61,852 bases of DNA from Siculibacillus lacustris (GCF_004328075.1 NZ_SJFN01000028.1:1-61852), one strand, 5' to 3'; positions 48,261 to 56,982 are shown, counted from the stretch's first letter. Numbers and translations are program-made. Notes: generated by a model not told the origin, from the letters alone.

Positions 48261-48875
48261 TTGCCCGTCGTCACCCACGTCGTCTTCGACATCGGCAACG
48301 TCCTGGTGCGCTGGGATCCGCACATTCTCTACGACCGGATCTTCGGCGACGCCGCCGACGCCGAGCGGTTTCTCGCCGAGATCTGCGATGCCGAGTGGAA
48401 CCTCGAGCAGGATCGCGGCCGGCCGATGGCCGAGGGGATCGCCGAACGCATCGAACGTTTCCCCGACTGGGTCGACGAGATCCGTGCCTGGGACGAGCGC
48501 TGGCACGAGATGGTACCGGGGCCGATCGACGGCATGGTCGAGATCCTCGAGACGCTCCGGGCCCGCGGCGTGCCGACCTGGGCGATCAGCAATTTCTCCA
48601 GCGAGAAGTTCGCCGAGACGCTGGCGCGCTTTCCGTTTCTCACCGGCTTTCGCGACACGGTGGTCTCGGCCCATGTCGGGTTGGTCAAGCCCGATCCGGC
48701 GATCTACCGGCTGTTCCTCGACCGCAATGGTCTCGATGCGGCCGATTGCCTGTTCGTCGACGACCTCGCCGCCAATGTCGCCGGCGCCCGCGCGGTCGGG
48801 CTGAATGCGGTGCTGTTCACCTCGCCGGCGGCCTTCGTCGCCGACCTCGCGGCCCATGGCGTGGCGCTCGCCTGA
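48261..48875 (+). CDS. HAD-superfamily hydrolase (YihX-like)
   Basis: A 204-residue HAD phosphatase: VVFDIGNVLVRWD (motif I, with Gly in place of the usual second Asp, as in YihX-type enzymes), ISNFSSEKF (motif II), GLVKPDPAIY (motif III Lys) and LFVDDLAANV (motif IV). TTG 48261 is chosen as start because AGGAGG lies 7 to 8 bases upstream. The substrate is likely a sugar phosphate or small phosphoester. Confidence 0.88.
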   Translation: MPVVTHVVFDIGNVLVRWDPHILYDRIFGDAADAERFLAEICDAEWNLEQDRGRPMAEGIAERIERFPDWVDEIRAWDERWHEMVPGPIDGMVEILETLRARGVPTWAISNFSSEKFAETLARFPFLTGFRDTVVSAHVGLVKPDPAIYRLFLDRNGLDAADCLFVDDLAANVAGARAVGLNAVLFTSPAAFVADLAAHGVALA

Positions 48876-48882
48876 GGCGAGG

Positions 48883-49359
48883 TCAGGCCGCAGTCCCCGC
48901 CGTCTCGGCCGCCCAGGCGGTCTCGATGCGCTGCCGCCAGCCGTCGATGGTCGCGGCGAAGACCTCGGGCGTGGTCGCGGCGATCACCGCCTCGCCGGCG
49001 GCGTTGAGCGCGGTGATGGCGTAGGCGACCGTCACTTGCGTGGTGGCGGCGTCGAGCGCCCGACAGGCGACCTCGACGAAGGCGAAGCGGCTGTCGGGGC
49101 TGACCCGGGCATATCGCACCCGGTGGTCCTCGGGGTGCCACGCGACGCAGGCCCACAGCGTGCACTCGCCGCCGATCCCGGTGCGAAACACCAAGCCCTC
49201 GCCGATCGTCCCGTCGATGGGGTGCAGGTACTCCGGATCCCAGCCCGGCACCCAGGCCTCTTCACCGCGCGGCGTGAACAGCGGGAACACCGCCGCGATG
49301 GGACGGGCGAGCACGAAATCGTAGCGGCGGTCGACGTGGGTGGGCGAGGGGGTGGTCAC
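48883..49359 (-). CDS. SRPBCC-fold (START/Bet v1-like) protein
   Basis: A 158-residue protein, starting at GTG 49359: RRYDFVLARPIAAVFPLFTP is the first strand and helix of a ligand-binding SRPBCC domain, followed by WVPGWDPEYL and a long C-terminal helix. Such folds bind lipids or aromatic compounds. It overlaps the upstream RHH gene by 4 bases (GTGA), so the two are coupled. Confidence 0.78.
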   Translation of the reverse strand: MTTPSPTHVDRRYDFVLARPIAAVFPLFTPRGEEAWVPGWDPEYLHPIDGTIGEGLVFRTGIGGECTLWACVAWHPEDHRVRYARVSPDSRFAFVEVACRALDAATTQVTVAYAITALNAAGEAVIAATTPEVFAATIDGWRQRIETAWAAETAGTAA

Positions 49360-49598
49360 GGCGCTTCCTCCAGGCGATGGGCGTCGGCGGCGGTGAGGTC
49401 GAGCCCATAGATGGCGCGCAGGCTGGCGACGATCTCCAGAGTCGCCGGCGAGAAGGGCGCGCGGCCCTCCAGGGCGTGGAGCAGGATGCCCTCGACGAGG
49501 TCGCCGAGGCCGAGGTCCTTGGCCTCGGCGAGGCCCTTGAGGACCTTGACCAGTCGTTTCTCGAGCCGGATGCCGGTCTGGATGCGTTCGATCTGCAT
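49356..49598 (-). CDS. Ribbon-helix-helix-type small regulator, 80 aa
   Basis: MQIERIQTGIRLEKRLVKVL has the strand-helix pattern of an RHH DNA-binding domain, followed by LGLGDLVEGILLHALEGR (second helix). The C-terminal 30 residues (ATLEIVASLRAIYGLDLTAA) may bind a ligand or partner. Its start lies 10 bp from a palindromic TGTAC site, so autoregulation is likely, and it may also control the divergent antiporter gene. The operon partner is an SRPBCC protein. Confidence 0.68.
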   Translation of the reverse strand: MQIERIQTGIRLEKRLVKVLKGLAEAKDLGLGDLVEGILLHALEGRAPFSPATLEIVASLRAIYGLDLTAADAHRLEEAP

Positions 49599-49607
49599 GG
49601 GATAATC

Positions 49608-49629
49608 TGTACTATTGTACCTTGGTACA
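49608..49629. promoter_or_regulatory. TGTAC-repeat operator between the RHH gene and the antiporter
   Basis: TGTACC-TT-GGTACA (49616-49629) is a perfect palindrome, with a further direct TGTAC at 49608-49612, giving three half-sites 8 to 9 bp apart. It is 10 bp upstream of the RHH start and about 90 bp upstream of the antiporter start. Confidence 0.6.
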
Positions 49630-49719
49630 CACAAGGTCGATCCGATCGGCCCTCGCGCCTTTCGCCGGAGGTCGCGATGGTCCAGACTACGTATTCGGTT
49701 CGCACGCAGAGGAGACGGC

Positions 49720-51537
49720 ATGGCGGGAACGACGCTCGACGTCGCGGTGATGAAGGATGTCCTGGTGGTGCTCGGCACCGCCGGGGTGGTGGTGCCGCTG
49801 ATGCATCGCTGGAAGGTCGGGTCGGTGCTCGGCTTCCTGCTCGCCGGTGCGGTGCTCGGGCCGTTCGGCCTCGCCCGCTTCACCTCCGAAATTCCTTGGA
49901 TCTCTTGGATCACCGTGGAGAAACGCGACGAGATCGCCGGCATCGCCGACTTCGGGGTGGTGTTCCTGTTGTTCGTGATCGGCCTGGAACTGTCGCTCGC
50001 CCGTCTGTCGTCGCTGAAGCGGCTGGTGTTCGGGCTCGGCGGCTTCCAGGTGCTGCTGTCGGGGGCGTTGATCGGCGCCTTCGCGCTGCAGTTCGGGCAG
50101 TCGCCGCGGGCCGCGCTGGTGCTCGGGGCCTGTCTCGCGCTGTCCTCGACCGCGGTGGTGGTCGAGGTGCTGGCCGAACAGAAGCGACTGTCCACCACCA
50201 CCGGCCGCACCGCCTTCGCGATCCTGCTGTTCCAGGATCTGGCGGTGGTGCCGATCCTGTTCATGGTCGAGACCATGGGCGGCGCCGACGACGGCGGTTC
50301 GATCTGGCTCGGCATCGCTCTGGCACTTGCGCAGGGCGTGGCGGTGGTCGCGGCGATCGTCGTCGCCGGGCGGCTGCTGCTGCGGCCGCTGTTCCGCACC
50401 GTCGCCGACACCGCCTCGGCGGAATTGTTCATGGCGGCGATCCTGTTCGTGGCCATCGCCACCGGCGTCGCCACGGCGCTGGCCGGCCTGTCGATGGCGC
50501 TCGGCGCCTTCGTCGCCGGCCTGCTCTTGGCCGAGACCGAATACCGCCGCGCCATCGAGGCGACCATCGAGCCCTTCAAGGGCCTGCTGCTCGGCGTGTT
50601 CTTCTTCTCGGTCGGGATGAGCGTCGATCTCGACTTCGTGGCGGCGCACCCGCTCTCGGTGGTCGCCGGGGCCCTCGGTCTGGTCGGCGTCAAGACCGCG
50701 GTGACGGCGCTCGGCGCCCGGGCCTTCGGGATTCCGCTCAGCCATTCGGTCAAGACCGGCCTGCTGATCGGCGCCGGCGGCGAATTCGCCTTCATCGTGG
50801 TCGGGCTGGCGGGCGGGCTGCGACTGGTCGACGCCGCGACCTCGTCCTACGTGCTCGCGGTGGTGTCGCTGTCGATGGCGGCGATTCCGGCCTTCGACTT
50901 TCTCGGCAAGCGCCTGTCGCGGGAGATCGAGCGCCACGCTCCGGCCGATCCGGTCACCACCATCGTGCCGCCGGTCGACGGCGCGGTGCGGGCGCTGGTG
51001 GTCGGCCACGGCCGCGTCGGCACGCTGGTCGCCGACATGCTGACCGAACACCGCCTGCCGCATCTGATCATCGATCGCGATGCCGCGGTGGTCGCGGCCG
51101 GGCGGCGGGCCGGTCGACCGGTCTATTACGGCGACGCCGCCAATCCGCTGTTCCTCACCAGTTGCGGCATCGCCGAGGCCTCGGCGGTGGTGGTCACCGT
51201 CGATGCCACCGCCGCGGCCGACGGCATCGTCGATGCGGTGCGCAAACTGCGGCCGGACATCGTGCTGATCGCCCGCGCCCGCGACGCGGCGCACGCCCGC
51301 CGGCTCTATCGCAAGGGCGTGACCCATGCGGTGCCGGAGACGATCGAAGCGAGCCTGCAGCTGTCGGAAGCGGCGCTGGTCGGGCTCGGCGTGGCGATGG
51401 GGCCGGTGATCGCCTCGATCCACGAGAAGCGCGACGTCTTCCGCCACGAGCTGTCGCACGCCGCCGAACAGTCTCCCAACGCCTCGGCCGATGCGCGGCG
51501 TGGCAGCCTGGGGGCGCGCCGCCGGCCGCGCAGCTGA
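49720..51537 (+). CDS. Monovalent cation:proton antiporter-2, KefB/KefC-like, with RCK domain
   Basis: A 605-residue protein. Residues 1-395 are about twelve helices of the CPA2 fold (VGSVLGFLLAGAVLGPFGLA; GACLALSSTAVVVEVLAEQK, with LFQDLAVVP). Residues 418-540 are a TrkA-N/RCK domain with ALVVGHGRVGTLVADMLTEH. It exports K+ or exchanges Na+/K+ for H+, gated by nucleotide binding. KefC-type glutathione gating is possible but unproven. ATG 49720 has GAGGAGA upstream. Confidence 0.9.
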   Translation: MAGTTLDVAVMKDVLVVLGTAGVVVPLMHRWKVGSVLGFLLAGAVLGPFGLARFTSEIPWISWITVEKRDEIAGIADFGVVFLLFVIGLELSLARLSSLKRLVFGLGGFQVLLSGALIGAFALQFGQSPRAALVLGACLALSSTAVVVEVLAEQKRLSTTTGRTAFAILLFQDLAVVPILFMVETMGGADDGGSIWLGIALALAQGVAVVAAIVVAGRLLLRPLFRTVADTASAELFMAAILFVAIATGVATALAGLSMALGAFVAGLLLAETEYRRAIEATIEPFKGLLLGVFFFSVGMSVDLDFVAAHPLSVVAGALGLVGVKTAVTALGARAFGIPLSHSVKTGLLIGAGGEFAFIVVGLAGGLRLVDAATSSYVLAVVSLSMAAIPAFDFLGKRLSREIERHAPADPVTTIVPPVDGAVRALVVGHGRVGTLVADMLTEHRLPHLIIDRDAAVVAAGRRAGRPVYYGDAANPLFLTSCGIAEASAVVVTVDATAAADGIVDAVRKLRPDIVLIARARDAAHARRLYRKGVTHAVPETIEASLQLSEAALVGLGVAMGPVIASIHEKRDVFRHELSHAAEQSPNASADARRGSLGARRRPRS

Positions 51538-51601
51538 TGATGAAATTCAGGCCGCGGTGCAAGGCGTACGCGTCGAGTCGTAATTCCTTCGGAGGACTAC
51601 C

Positions 51602-51631
51602 ATGAGGGTTCGACCGGTCTCGAAATGGTAA
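51602..51631 (+). CDS. Nine-residue upstream ORF (possible leader peptide)
   Basis: An open frame MRVRPVSKW ends at TAA. GGAGG lies 6 bases before its ATG, a better ribosome site than that of the following kinase gene, which begins 41 bp later. The peptide has three basic residues and a terminal Trp. It may be a leader that sets translation of the downstream gene; there is no paired hairpin that I can define with confidence. Confidence 0.42.
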   Translation: MRVRPVSKW

Positions 51632-51672
51632 TAGTTCGGGTGCTAGGAATTTCTTGCTGAATCGAATGTGAG

Positions 51673-52617
51673 ATGTCCCCCATGCCGACCGTTCTCGTCG
51701 CCGGCGCCGCCGTGCAGGATTTCATCTACCGGTTCGACGCCGCGCCCGCGCGCGGCACCAAGGGCCGGGCCAAGGACTTCGCGTCGATCGGCGGTGGCTC
51801 GGGCGCCAACGCCGCGGTCGCGGTCGTCCGTCTCGGCGGCAAGGGCCAAGTGCTCGCGCCGCTCGGCGACGATCTGATCGGCGAAATGATCATTCAGGGG
51901 CTGGTGAAGGAAGGCGTCGACACCTCCAAGGTGTTGCGCATCCCCGGCCGCGCCTCGCCGGTCTGCTCGGCGATCGTCGACGGTGACGGCGAGCGCACCA
52001 TCCTGACCTGGCATCCGCCCCATGTCGCGCCGCCGGAGATCGACGACGCCGACGCGCTGGTCGCCGACGTCGACGCGGTCCTGACCGACGACCGCTATCC
52101 GACCATCGCCATCCCGCTGCTCGAAGCCGCCAAGCGCAAGGGCATCCCCGGCGTGCTCGACGGCGACCGCGCCGAGGGTGACGCCCCGCAGATGCTGCAG
52201 GCCGCCAGCCACGTGGTGTTCGGCACCCCCGGCCTGCGCGGCACTTCCGGCATCTCCGATCCGATCAAGGGCCTCAAGGCGATGCACGGCGTCACCGACG
52301 CCTTCCTCGCCGTGACGCTCGGCTCGGGCGGCGTGCTGTGGCTCGACGGCGACGTCGTCCGCCGCATGCAGTCCTTCCCGGTCCATGCCGTCGACACGCT
52401 CGGCGCCGGCGACGTCTTCCACGGCTCCTTCGCCCTGGCGCTGGCCGAGGGCAAGTCGGAGCCGGAAGCCCTGCGCTTCGCCTCCGCCGTCTCGGCGATC
52501 AAGTGCTCGCGCTTCGGCGGCCGTGCCGGCGTGCCGAACCGCGACGAGGTCACAGGCTTCCTGATCGGTCAGCCGATCGATCCGTCCATGGGCTACGGCG
52601 TCGTCCCGGCGCAGTGA
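51673..52617 (+). CDS. PfkB-family carbohydrate/nucleoside kinase
   Basis: A 314-residue ribokinase-fold enzyme. GGGSGANAAVAVVRLGGKGQ is the N-terminal PfkB signature, and HAVDTLGAGDVFHGSFALAL the C-terminal one with the catalytic Asp and the anion hole. Its small lid and the YRFD region leave the substrate open (sugar or adenosine). ATG 51673 and ATG 51682 are both possible starts. Confidence 0.9.
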   Translation: MSPMPTVLVAGAAVQDFIYRFDAAPARGTKGRAKDFASIGGGSGANAAVAVVRLGGKGQVLAPLGDDLIGEMIIQGLVKEGVDTSKVLRIPGRASPVCSAIVDGDGERTILTWHPPHVAPPEIDDADALVADVDAVLTDDRYPTIAIPLLEAAKRKGIPGVLDGDRAEGDAPQMLQAASHVVFGTPGLRGTSGISDPIKGLKAMHGVTDAFLAVTLGSGGVLWLDGDVVRRMQSFPVHAVDTLGAGDVFHGSFALALAEGKSEPEALRFASAVSAIKCSRFGGRAGVPNRDEVTGFLIGQPIDPSMGYGVVPAQ

Positions 52618-52639
52618 GCCCGTCGATGTCCCGAATCGA

Positions 52640-52669
52640 GACGCCCGCGAAGCGACCTTCGCGGGCGTC
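52640..52669. terminator. Terminator between the PfkB kinase and rcdA
   Basis: A perfect 13-bp stem GACGCCCGCGAAG/CTTCGCGGGCGTC with a CGAC loop lies between convergent genes. Confidence 0.82.
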
Positions 52670-52719
52670 GTCGTCTGTGGAGCCGGGATCGGGCGAGGGG
52701 AGGGCGGCGGGGCCGCGCC

Positions 52720-53259
52720 TCAGTCGTCGGAGCCGAAGGCGCGGGTCAGGAGGCCGAGCTGCTCGCCGACCGGATTGGGGGCGACCTCGGCGTCCGGGCG
52801 GTCGTCGCTGAAGATCGCCTCGTCGAGGCGCCGGATGCGGTCCTGGAGGCGCTGGGAGCGTTCCACCAGCGACCGCAGCATCTCCGGCACCTCGTCCCAG
52901 CCGGGGCCGGAGCGCTCGCTCTTGGGGCTCTCGATGCGCACCTTGGACTTCTCGGCGCCGGCCTGGGCCTGGGTCATCTCGCCTTCGTTGACGGCGCGCT
53001 GGAGCAGCAGCCACGAGGCCAGCTGCATCAGCCGGGTGGTCAGGCGCATCGACTCGGTGGCGTAGATCAGCGAGGCGGAACGCGACAACCCGCGGCTCTC
53101 GGCGCGGCCGGGGCCGTCGAGATAGGACGCGGTCTCCTCGACCAGTGCCATGCCTTCGCGAAACAGGGTCCGGAACGTCTCGGAATTGGCGAAACGTGTT
53201 CCGAAGTCGATGGTTTCGCCGCGCCCGTCGTCGGAATCCATGGGGACGTCCTGAGTCAT
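52720..53259 (-). CDS. rcdA: RcdA/DUF1465 regulator of CtrA degradation
   Basis: A 179-residue helical protein. Signatures include FGTRFANSETFRTLFREGMA, SRSASLIYATESMRLTTRLM and LASWLLLQRAVNEGEM. In Caulobacter, RcdA is the adaptor that brings CtrA and other substrates to ClpXP through CpdR and PopA, timing the cell cycle. The C-terminal 40 residues are variable. ATG 53259 (MTQDVPMDSD) is at the usual start. Confidence 0.88.
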   Translation of the reverse strand: MTQDVPMDSDDGRGETIDFGTRFANSETFRTLFREGMALVEETASYLDGPGRAESRGLSRSASLIYATESMRLTTRLMQLASWLLLQRAVNEGEMTQAQAGAEKSKVRIESPKSERSGPGWDEVPEMLRSLVERSQRLQDRIRRLDEAIFSDDRPDAEVAPNPVGEQLGLLTRAFGSDD

Positions 53260-53814
53260 CGTTCGCGCTCTCCTCGACGCATCATAAGCGAAGAGTGGGT
53301 CGCGGGTCCACGCGTCTCCCTCCGGGATGGTCGCGAGATGCATAGCAGGCGCAGTGCCACGCCGGGCCGGGCGGCGCAAAGGCTCCTCCGGAACCTCGCG
53401 GCATGGTTAACACCCACCGCCGGCGGCCCTCGCCGCGGGGCGCGGCGGTGGGCACCGCCGATCGCGCGCCGTTCGGTTCGGGATGGGGGCGCGCGAACCC
53501 GTGCCAAATCGGGACGGAGTCCCGCTTCGGGAGCGGACCTGAGGCGCGACGCCACCGCGGCCGCTTCGCATTCGCAAAAAAGCCATCAGGGCCGGCCACA
53601 GAACGGTGGTATCGGCATGAGCCCTCGCAGAGGTCTTCCCGTCGATGCCCCGAGACTTCGACGATCCGAGACCCTCGCTCTCGTCCCATTCAGCGAAATA
53701 TTTCGCTCGGGCCGGCGTGTTCTTAAGATCGGTTCAAGATCCGGTGTGTAGGATGTCCATGAATTCGAAGACCGTTGCCGCAAGGGCAACGGCGGGAACG
53801 AGGACTTGCGACCC
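53260..53814. other. 555-bp gap with palindrome, hairpin and a short upstream ORF
   Basis: No conserved gene is visible. It holds a perfect 16-bp palindrome AGCGAAATATTTCGCT (53692-53707), an 8-bp hairpin CCGTTGCC/GGCAACGG (53772-53792), and a 21-residue open frame (53753-53818) that overlaps the next gene by ATGA and could couple its translation. Confidence 0.45.
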
Positions 53815-54084
53815 ATGACCGCCGAGCGCATCGCTCATTCCGAGCAACTTCTTTCCAAGGCCCGCCTCACGGTCACCGAGATGACCGACCTCATCGCCTC
53901 GATGGTCTCCGATCTGCCCACCGTGCGCGGCGTGGCGGTCGACGGTCCGGGCGGCGAGATCTGCGTCGACCTCCATACCGGCAAACGCATCGAGCTGGCG
54001 GCGATTCCGGTGGCCCGCGCCATGAACGAGTCGATGAACAGCCGTCTGCAGGCGCTCGACGATCTGTTCAAGCGCTGCGGCTGA
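53815..54084 (+). CDS. Hypothetical protein, 89 aa
   Basis: MTAERIAHSEQLLSKARLTV begins a helical N-terminal half. A short beta stretch (GVAVDGPGGEICVDLHTGKR) follows, then a helix with MNESMNSRLQALDDLF. It is soluble and no family is recognised. It is preceded by a hairpin and an overlapping short ORF, and is convergent with the GNAT gene. Confidence 0.6.
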   Translation: MTAERIAHSEQLLSKARLTVTEMTDLIASMVSDLPTVRGVAVDGPGGEICVDLHTGKRIELAAIPVARAMNESMNSRLQALDDLFKRCG

Positions 54085-54153
54085 AATCGAACTTCGATCG
54101 AAACGGAGACGCCCGGTGCCGGTGACGGCGCCGGGCGTTCGCGTCGGCGCGCC

Positions 54154-54744
54154 TCAGCCGGGGCGCCATTCGAGCGCGATGGTGGCGAGGCCGGAGCGCG
54201 GGTTGACGCCGCGCCCGATCTCGCGGAAGCCCTCGCGCAGATAGAAGGCGACGGCGCGCGGATTGTCGGTGTTGACGTCGAGGCGGATGCGGGCGGGCGA
54301 CAGCGCGCGGGCGGCATCGAGCAGAGCCTCGGCGATGCCCTCGCCCCACAGATCCGGATGCACGGCGATCTGGTCGAGATAGCCGGTGGCGGGATCGATC
54401 AGCACGAAGCCGACGACGTCGCCGGTCTCGACCAGCGCCACACGGATTTTCGCGCCCTTGCGCAGCGCCTCGTCGACATGGGTGCAGAACCACACGCGGC
54501 GGGCCTCGAAGTCGATCGCCGGCAACGTGCGCGCCCAGGACTCGACCCACAGATCGGCGATCTCGGGCAAGTGGGCGAAGTCGAAGGCGAGGACCCGGTG
54601 CAGACGGCGGGCGAGGTCCGGCCGGTCGGCGGCGTCCTCGAAACCGACGGGTTCGTCGAGCGGCGCGACGAGCGGCGGACGATCGGCCGGGGCGACCATG
54701 GCGAGCCTCAGATAACCGGCGCGGCGTTCGTCGTCGTCGTTCAT
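54154..54744 (-). CDS. GNAT-family N-acetyltransferase
   Basis: A 196-residue protein. Motif A is DQIAVHPDLWGEGIAEALLD, with the pyrophosphate loop of acetyl-CoA, and motif B is NPRAVAFYLREGFREIGR. The N-terminal 45 residues are an extension. The substrate is unknown. It lies 23 bp downstream of the MotB-like gene and is probably cotranscribed. Confidence 0.85.
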   Translation of the reverse strand: MNDDDERRAGYLRLAMVAPADRPPLVAPLDEPVGFEDAADRPDLARRLHRVLAFDFAHLPEIADLWVESWARTLPAIDFEARRVWFCTHVDEALRKGAKIRVALVETGDVVGFVLIDPATGYLDQIAVHPDLWGEGIAEALLDAARALSPARIRLDVNTDNPRAVAFYLREGFREIGRGVNPRSGLATIALEWRPG

Positions 54745-54767
54745 GGGCGCTCCGAAGGTGCGGGGCT

Positions 54768-55793
54768 TCAACGGTCGGTGAGGCGGATCTCGATGCGGCG
54801 GTTGCGGGCGTGGACCTCTTCGCTGGTGCCCTCCTCCAGCGGCTGGAACTCGCCGAAGCCGGCGGCCACCAGATGGCGCGGGCTGACGCCGTCCTCGGCG
54901 AGGCGGCGCACCACGGCGATCGAGCGGGCGGCGGAGAGCTCCCAGTTGGAGCGGAAGCGGCCGCCGGAGATCGGGCGGGCGTCGGTGTGGCCGTCGATGC
55001 GCAGCGTCCAGGCGACTTCCGGCGGGATCTCGCGCTCGAGATCGAGCACGGCGGCGGCCAGCCGATCGACGGCGGCGCGGCCGGCGTCGTCGATCTGATC
55101 CGAGCCGACCGGGAACAGCACCTCCGATTGGAACACGAAGCGGTCGCCGACCACGCGGATGTCGGGACGGGTGCCGAGGATCTCCTTGAGGCGACCGAAG
55201 AAGTCGGAGCGGTATTTCTGCAGTTCCTGGACGCGCTGGGCGAGGGCCAGATTGAGGCGCTTGCCGAGGTCGGCGATCTTGGTCTGGCTCTCGCGGTCGC
55301 GGCTCTCGGTGGCGTCAAGCGCCTGTTCGAGCGCGGCGATCTGACGACGCAGGGCCGAGATCTGCTGGTTGAGCAGTTCGACGCGGGCCAGCGCCTCGCG
55401 GCTGAGGCGGCGTTCGTCGTCGAGGGCGGCCCCGGCGGCGGCGGTCGCGGCGCCGCTGTCGCCGGCCCCGGCGCGCTGACGGTCGAGCATCGCCTGGAGG
55501 CGGGCGCGATCTTCCGCGGCCCCGGTCAGGCCGGCGCGCAACTGGCTGATCTGATCGTCGTCCTCGGCCTTGCCGGCGCGTTCCAGCGACAGGAGCTCGG
55601 TCAGTTCGGCGATCTGGCGGTTGAGCTTGGAGAGCGCGGTGTCCTTGCCGGTGATCTCCCGCGACAGGAAGAACTGCGACAGCATGAACACCGACAACAG
55701 GAAGATGATCACCAGGAGCAGGGTCGACAGCGCGTCGACGAAGCCCGGCCAGTAGTCGATGGTGCCTTCGCGGCGGCGTCGGAGCGAACGCAT
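54768..55793 (-). CDS. MotB/OmpA-like peptidoglycan-binding membrane protein
   Basis: A 341-residue protein: one N-terminal helix (LSTLLLVIIFLLSVFMLSQF, residues about 22-42), a long coiled coil at about 50-190, and an OmpA-like domain with RIDGHTDARPISGGRF, then LSAARSIAVVRRL. It pairs with the MotA/TolQ-like protein encoded 4 bp upstream, as a stator-type proton channel. TM-proximal Asp20 (GFVDALSTLLL) is at the position of the MotB proton-carrying Asp. The pair is a conserved non-flagellar envelope unit in this class. Confidence 0.88.
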   Translation of the reverse strand: MRSLRRRREGTIDYWPGFVDALSTLLLVIIFLLSVFMLSQFFLSREITGKDTALSKLNRQIAELTELLSLERAGKAEDDDQISQLRAGLTGAAEDRARLQAMLDRQRAGAGDSGAATAAAGAALDDERRLSREALARVELLNQQISALRRQIAALEQALDATESRDRESQTKIADLGKRLNLALAQRVQELQKYRSDFFGRLKEILGTRPDIRVVGDRFVFQSEVLFPVGSDQIDDAGRAAVDRLAAAVLDLEREIPPEVAWTLRIDGHTDARPISGGRFRSNWELSAARSIAVVRRLAEDGVSPRHLVAAGFGEFQPLEEGTSEEVHARNRRIEIRLTDR

Positions 55794-55797
55794 CGGC

Positions 55798-56859
55798 TCA
55801 CGCTCCCGGTCGGTCGGGGCGCGGCCCGGGCGGCGACGGGATGGTCGGCGCGGCTTCCGGCGGGGTCGCCGCGGGACTGCCGGCCAGGGCCTCGGCGATG
55901 CGTTCGAGGGCGACGCGGGTGCGGCGGTTCTCCTCGGCCTGGACGTCGATCCAGGTGCGGATCTGGGCCTGTTCGCCGCGCACGTGGCCGATCAGGCCGC
56001 GCAGCGATTCGGCGAGGTCGACCAGGGCCGCCGAGGTGCCGCGGCTGCCGCCGCCGCCGTCCTGGGCGACGCGGGTCAGGCGCTCGACGGCGGCGCGCAG
56101 GCTCTCGGCGATGCCGCGGCCGGCGGGGGCGTCGTGGTCGGCGAAGTCGAGGTCGGCCTCGGTCGACAGCCAGTCCTCGAGCTCGTTGTAGAAGCGGTTC
56201 TGGGCCTGGCTCGCTTGGAGATCGAGGAAGCCGATGATCAGCGAGCCGGACAGGCCGAACAGCGAGGAGGAAAAGGCCACGCCCATGCCCGACAGCGGCT
56301 TGGCGAGACCGGTCTTGAGGTCCTCGAACACCGCGCCGAGATCGGCGGCGCCGGCATTGAGCGACTTCAGGGTGTCGCCGACCGCCGAGACGGTCTCCGA
56401 CAGGCCGGTGAAGGTGCCGAGCAGCCCGAGGAACACCAGGGTGCCGCCGATGTAGCGGGTGATGTCGCGGGTCTCGTCGAGGCGCATGCCGATCGAATCG
56501 AGGATCGAGCGCAGCACCGCGGGCGAAATGCCGGCGGCGCCGCGGTCACCGATCAGCGCCGACATCGGCCCGAGCAGGCGCGGCCGGCCGCGGGCGTCGA
56601 AGTCGGGTTCGCGGCGGCGGAAGGCGTTGGCCCAGCGGATCTCGGGAAACAGCCGGATCACCTGGCGCACCGCGAGCACGATGCCGAGCGCCAACACGAA
56701 CAGGATGAAGGCGTTGAGGCCGGGATTGGCCATGAAGGCGAAGGTGATCTGGCGCTTCAGGATCACCGCCACGAAGCCGGCGATGACCAGGAAGATGACC
56801 ATCCGCCACAGGAACACCTGCGGGCTCGACAGCCGTTGGGGGTCGTAGTCGCGCGCCAT
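55798..56859 (-). CDS. MotA/TolQ/ExbB-like proton channel protein
   Basis: A 353-residue membrane protein: helices at VFLWRMVIFLVIAGFVAVIL and LNAFILFVLALGIVLAVRQV, then the conserved channel pair YIGGTLVFLGLLGTFTGLSE and LSGMGVAFSSSLFGLSGSLI. The C-terminal 100 residues are helical and end in a Pro-rich tail. Together with the MotB-like partner it would form a cell-wall-anchored, proton-driven complex. ATG 56859 is the start. Confidence 0.88.
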   Translation of the reverse strand: MARDYDPQRLSSPQVFLWRMVIFLVIAGFVAVILKRQITFAFMANPGLNAFILFVLALGIVLAVRQVIRLFPEIRWANAFRRREPDFDARGRPRLLGPMSALIGDRGAAGISPAVLRSILDSIGMRLDETRDITRYIGGTLVFLGLLGTFTGLSETVSAVGDTLKSLNAGAADLGAVFEDLKTGLAKPLSGMGVAFSSSLFGLSGSLIIGFLDLQASQAQNRFYNELEDWLSTEADLDFADHDAPAGRGIAESLRAAVERLTRVAQDGGGGSRGTSAALVDLAESLRGLIGHVRGEQAQIRTWIDVQAEENRRTRVALERIAEALAGSPAATPPEAAPTIPSPPGPRPDRPGA

Positions 56860-56982
56860 GCCGTCCTCGCTCCGTCGGGTTCCGCCAACATGGCTGCCGG
56901 CGGGCGTCGATACAAGCACGCCGAACGCGTCGGCGGCGCGACATCGACGCCCGAAGGTGCCCGATCGCCCGACCGCCGGCGA

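Noticed and set aside
54768-56859. Zorya-like defence (ZorA/ZorB)
   Set aside because: There is no ZorC/ZorD or ZorE gene nearby, ZorA would have a much longer tail, and this pair sits among core genes.
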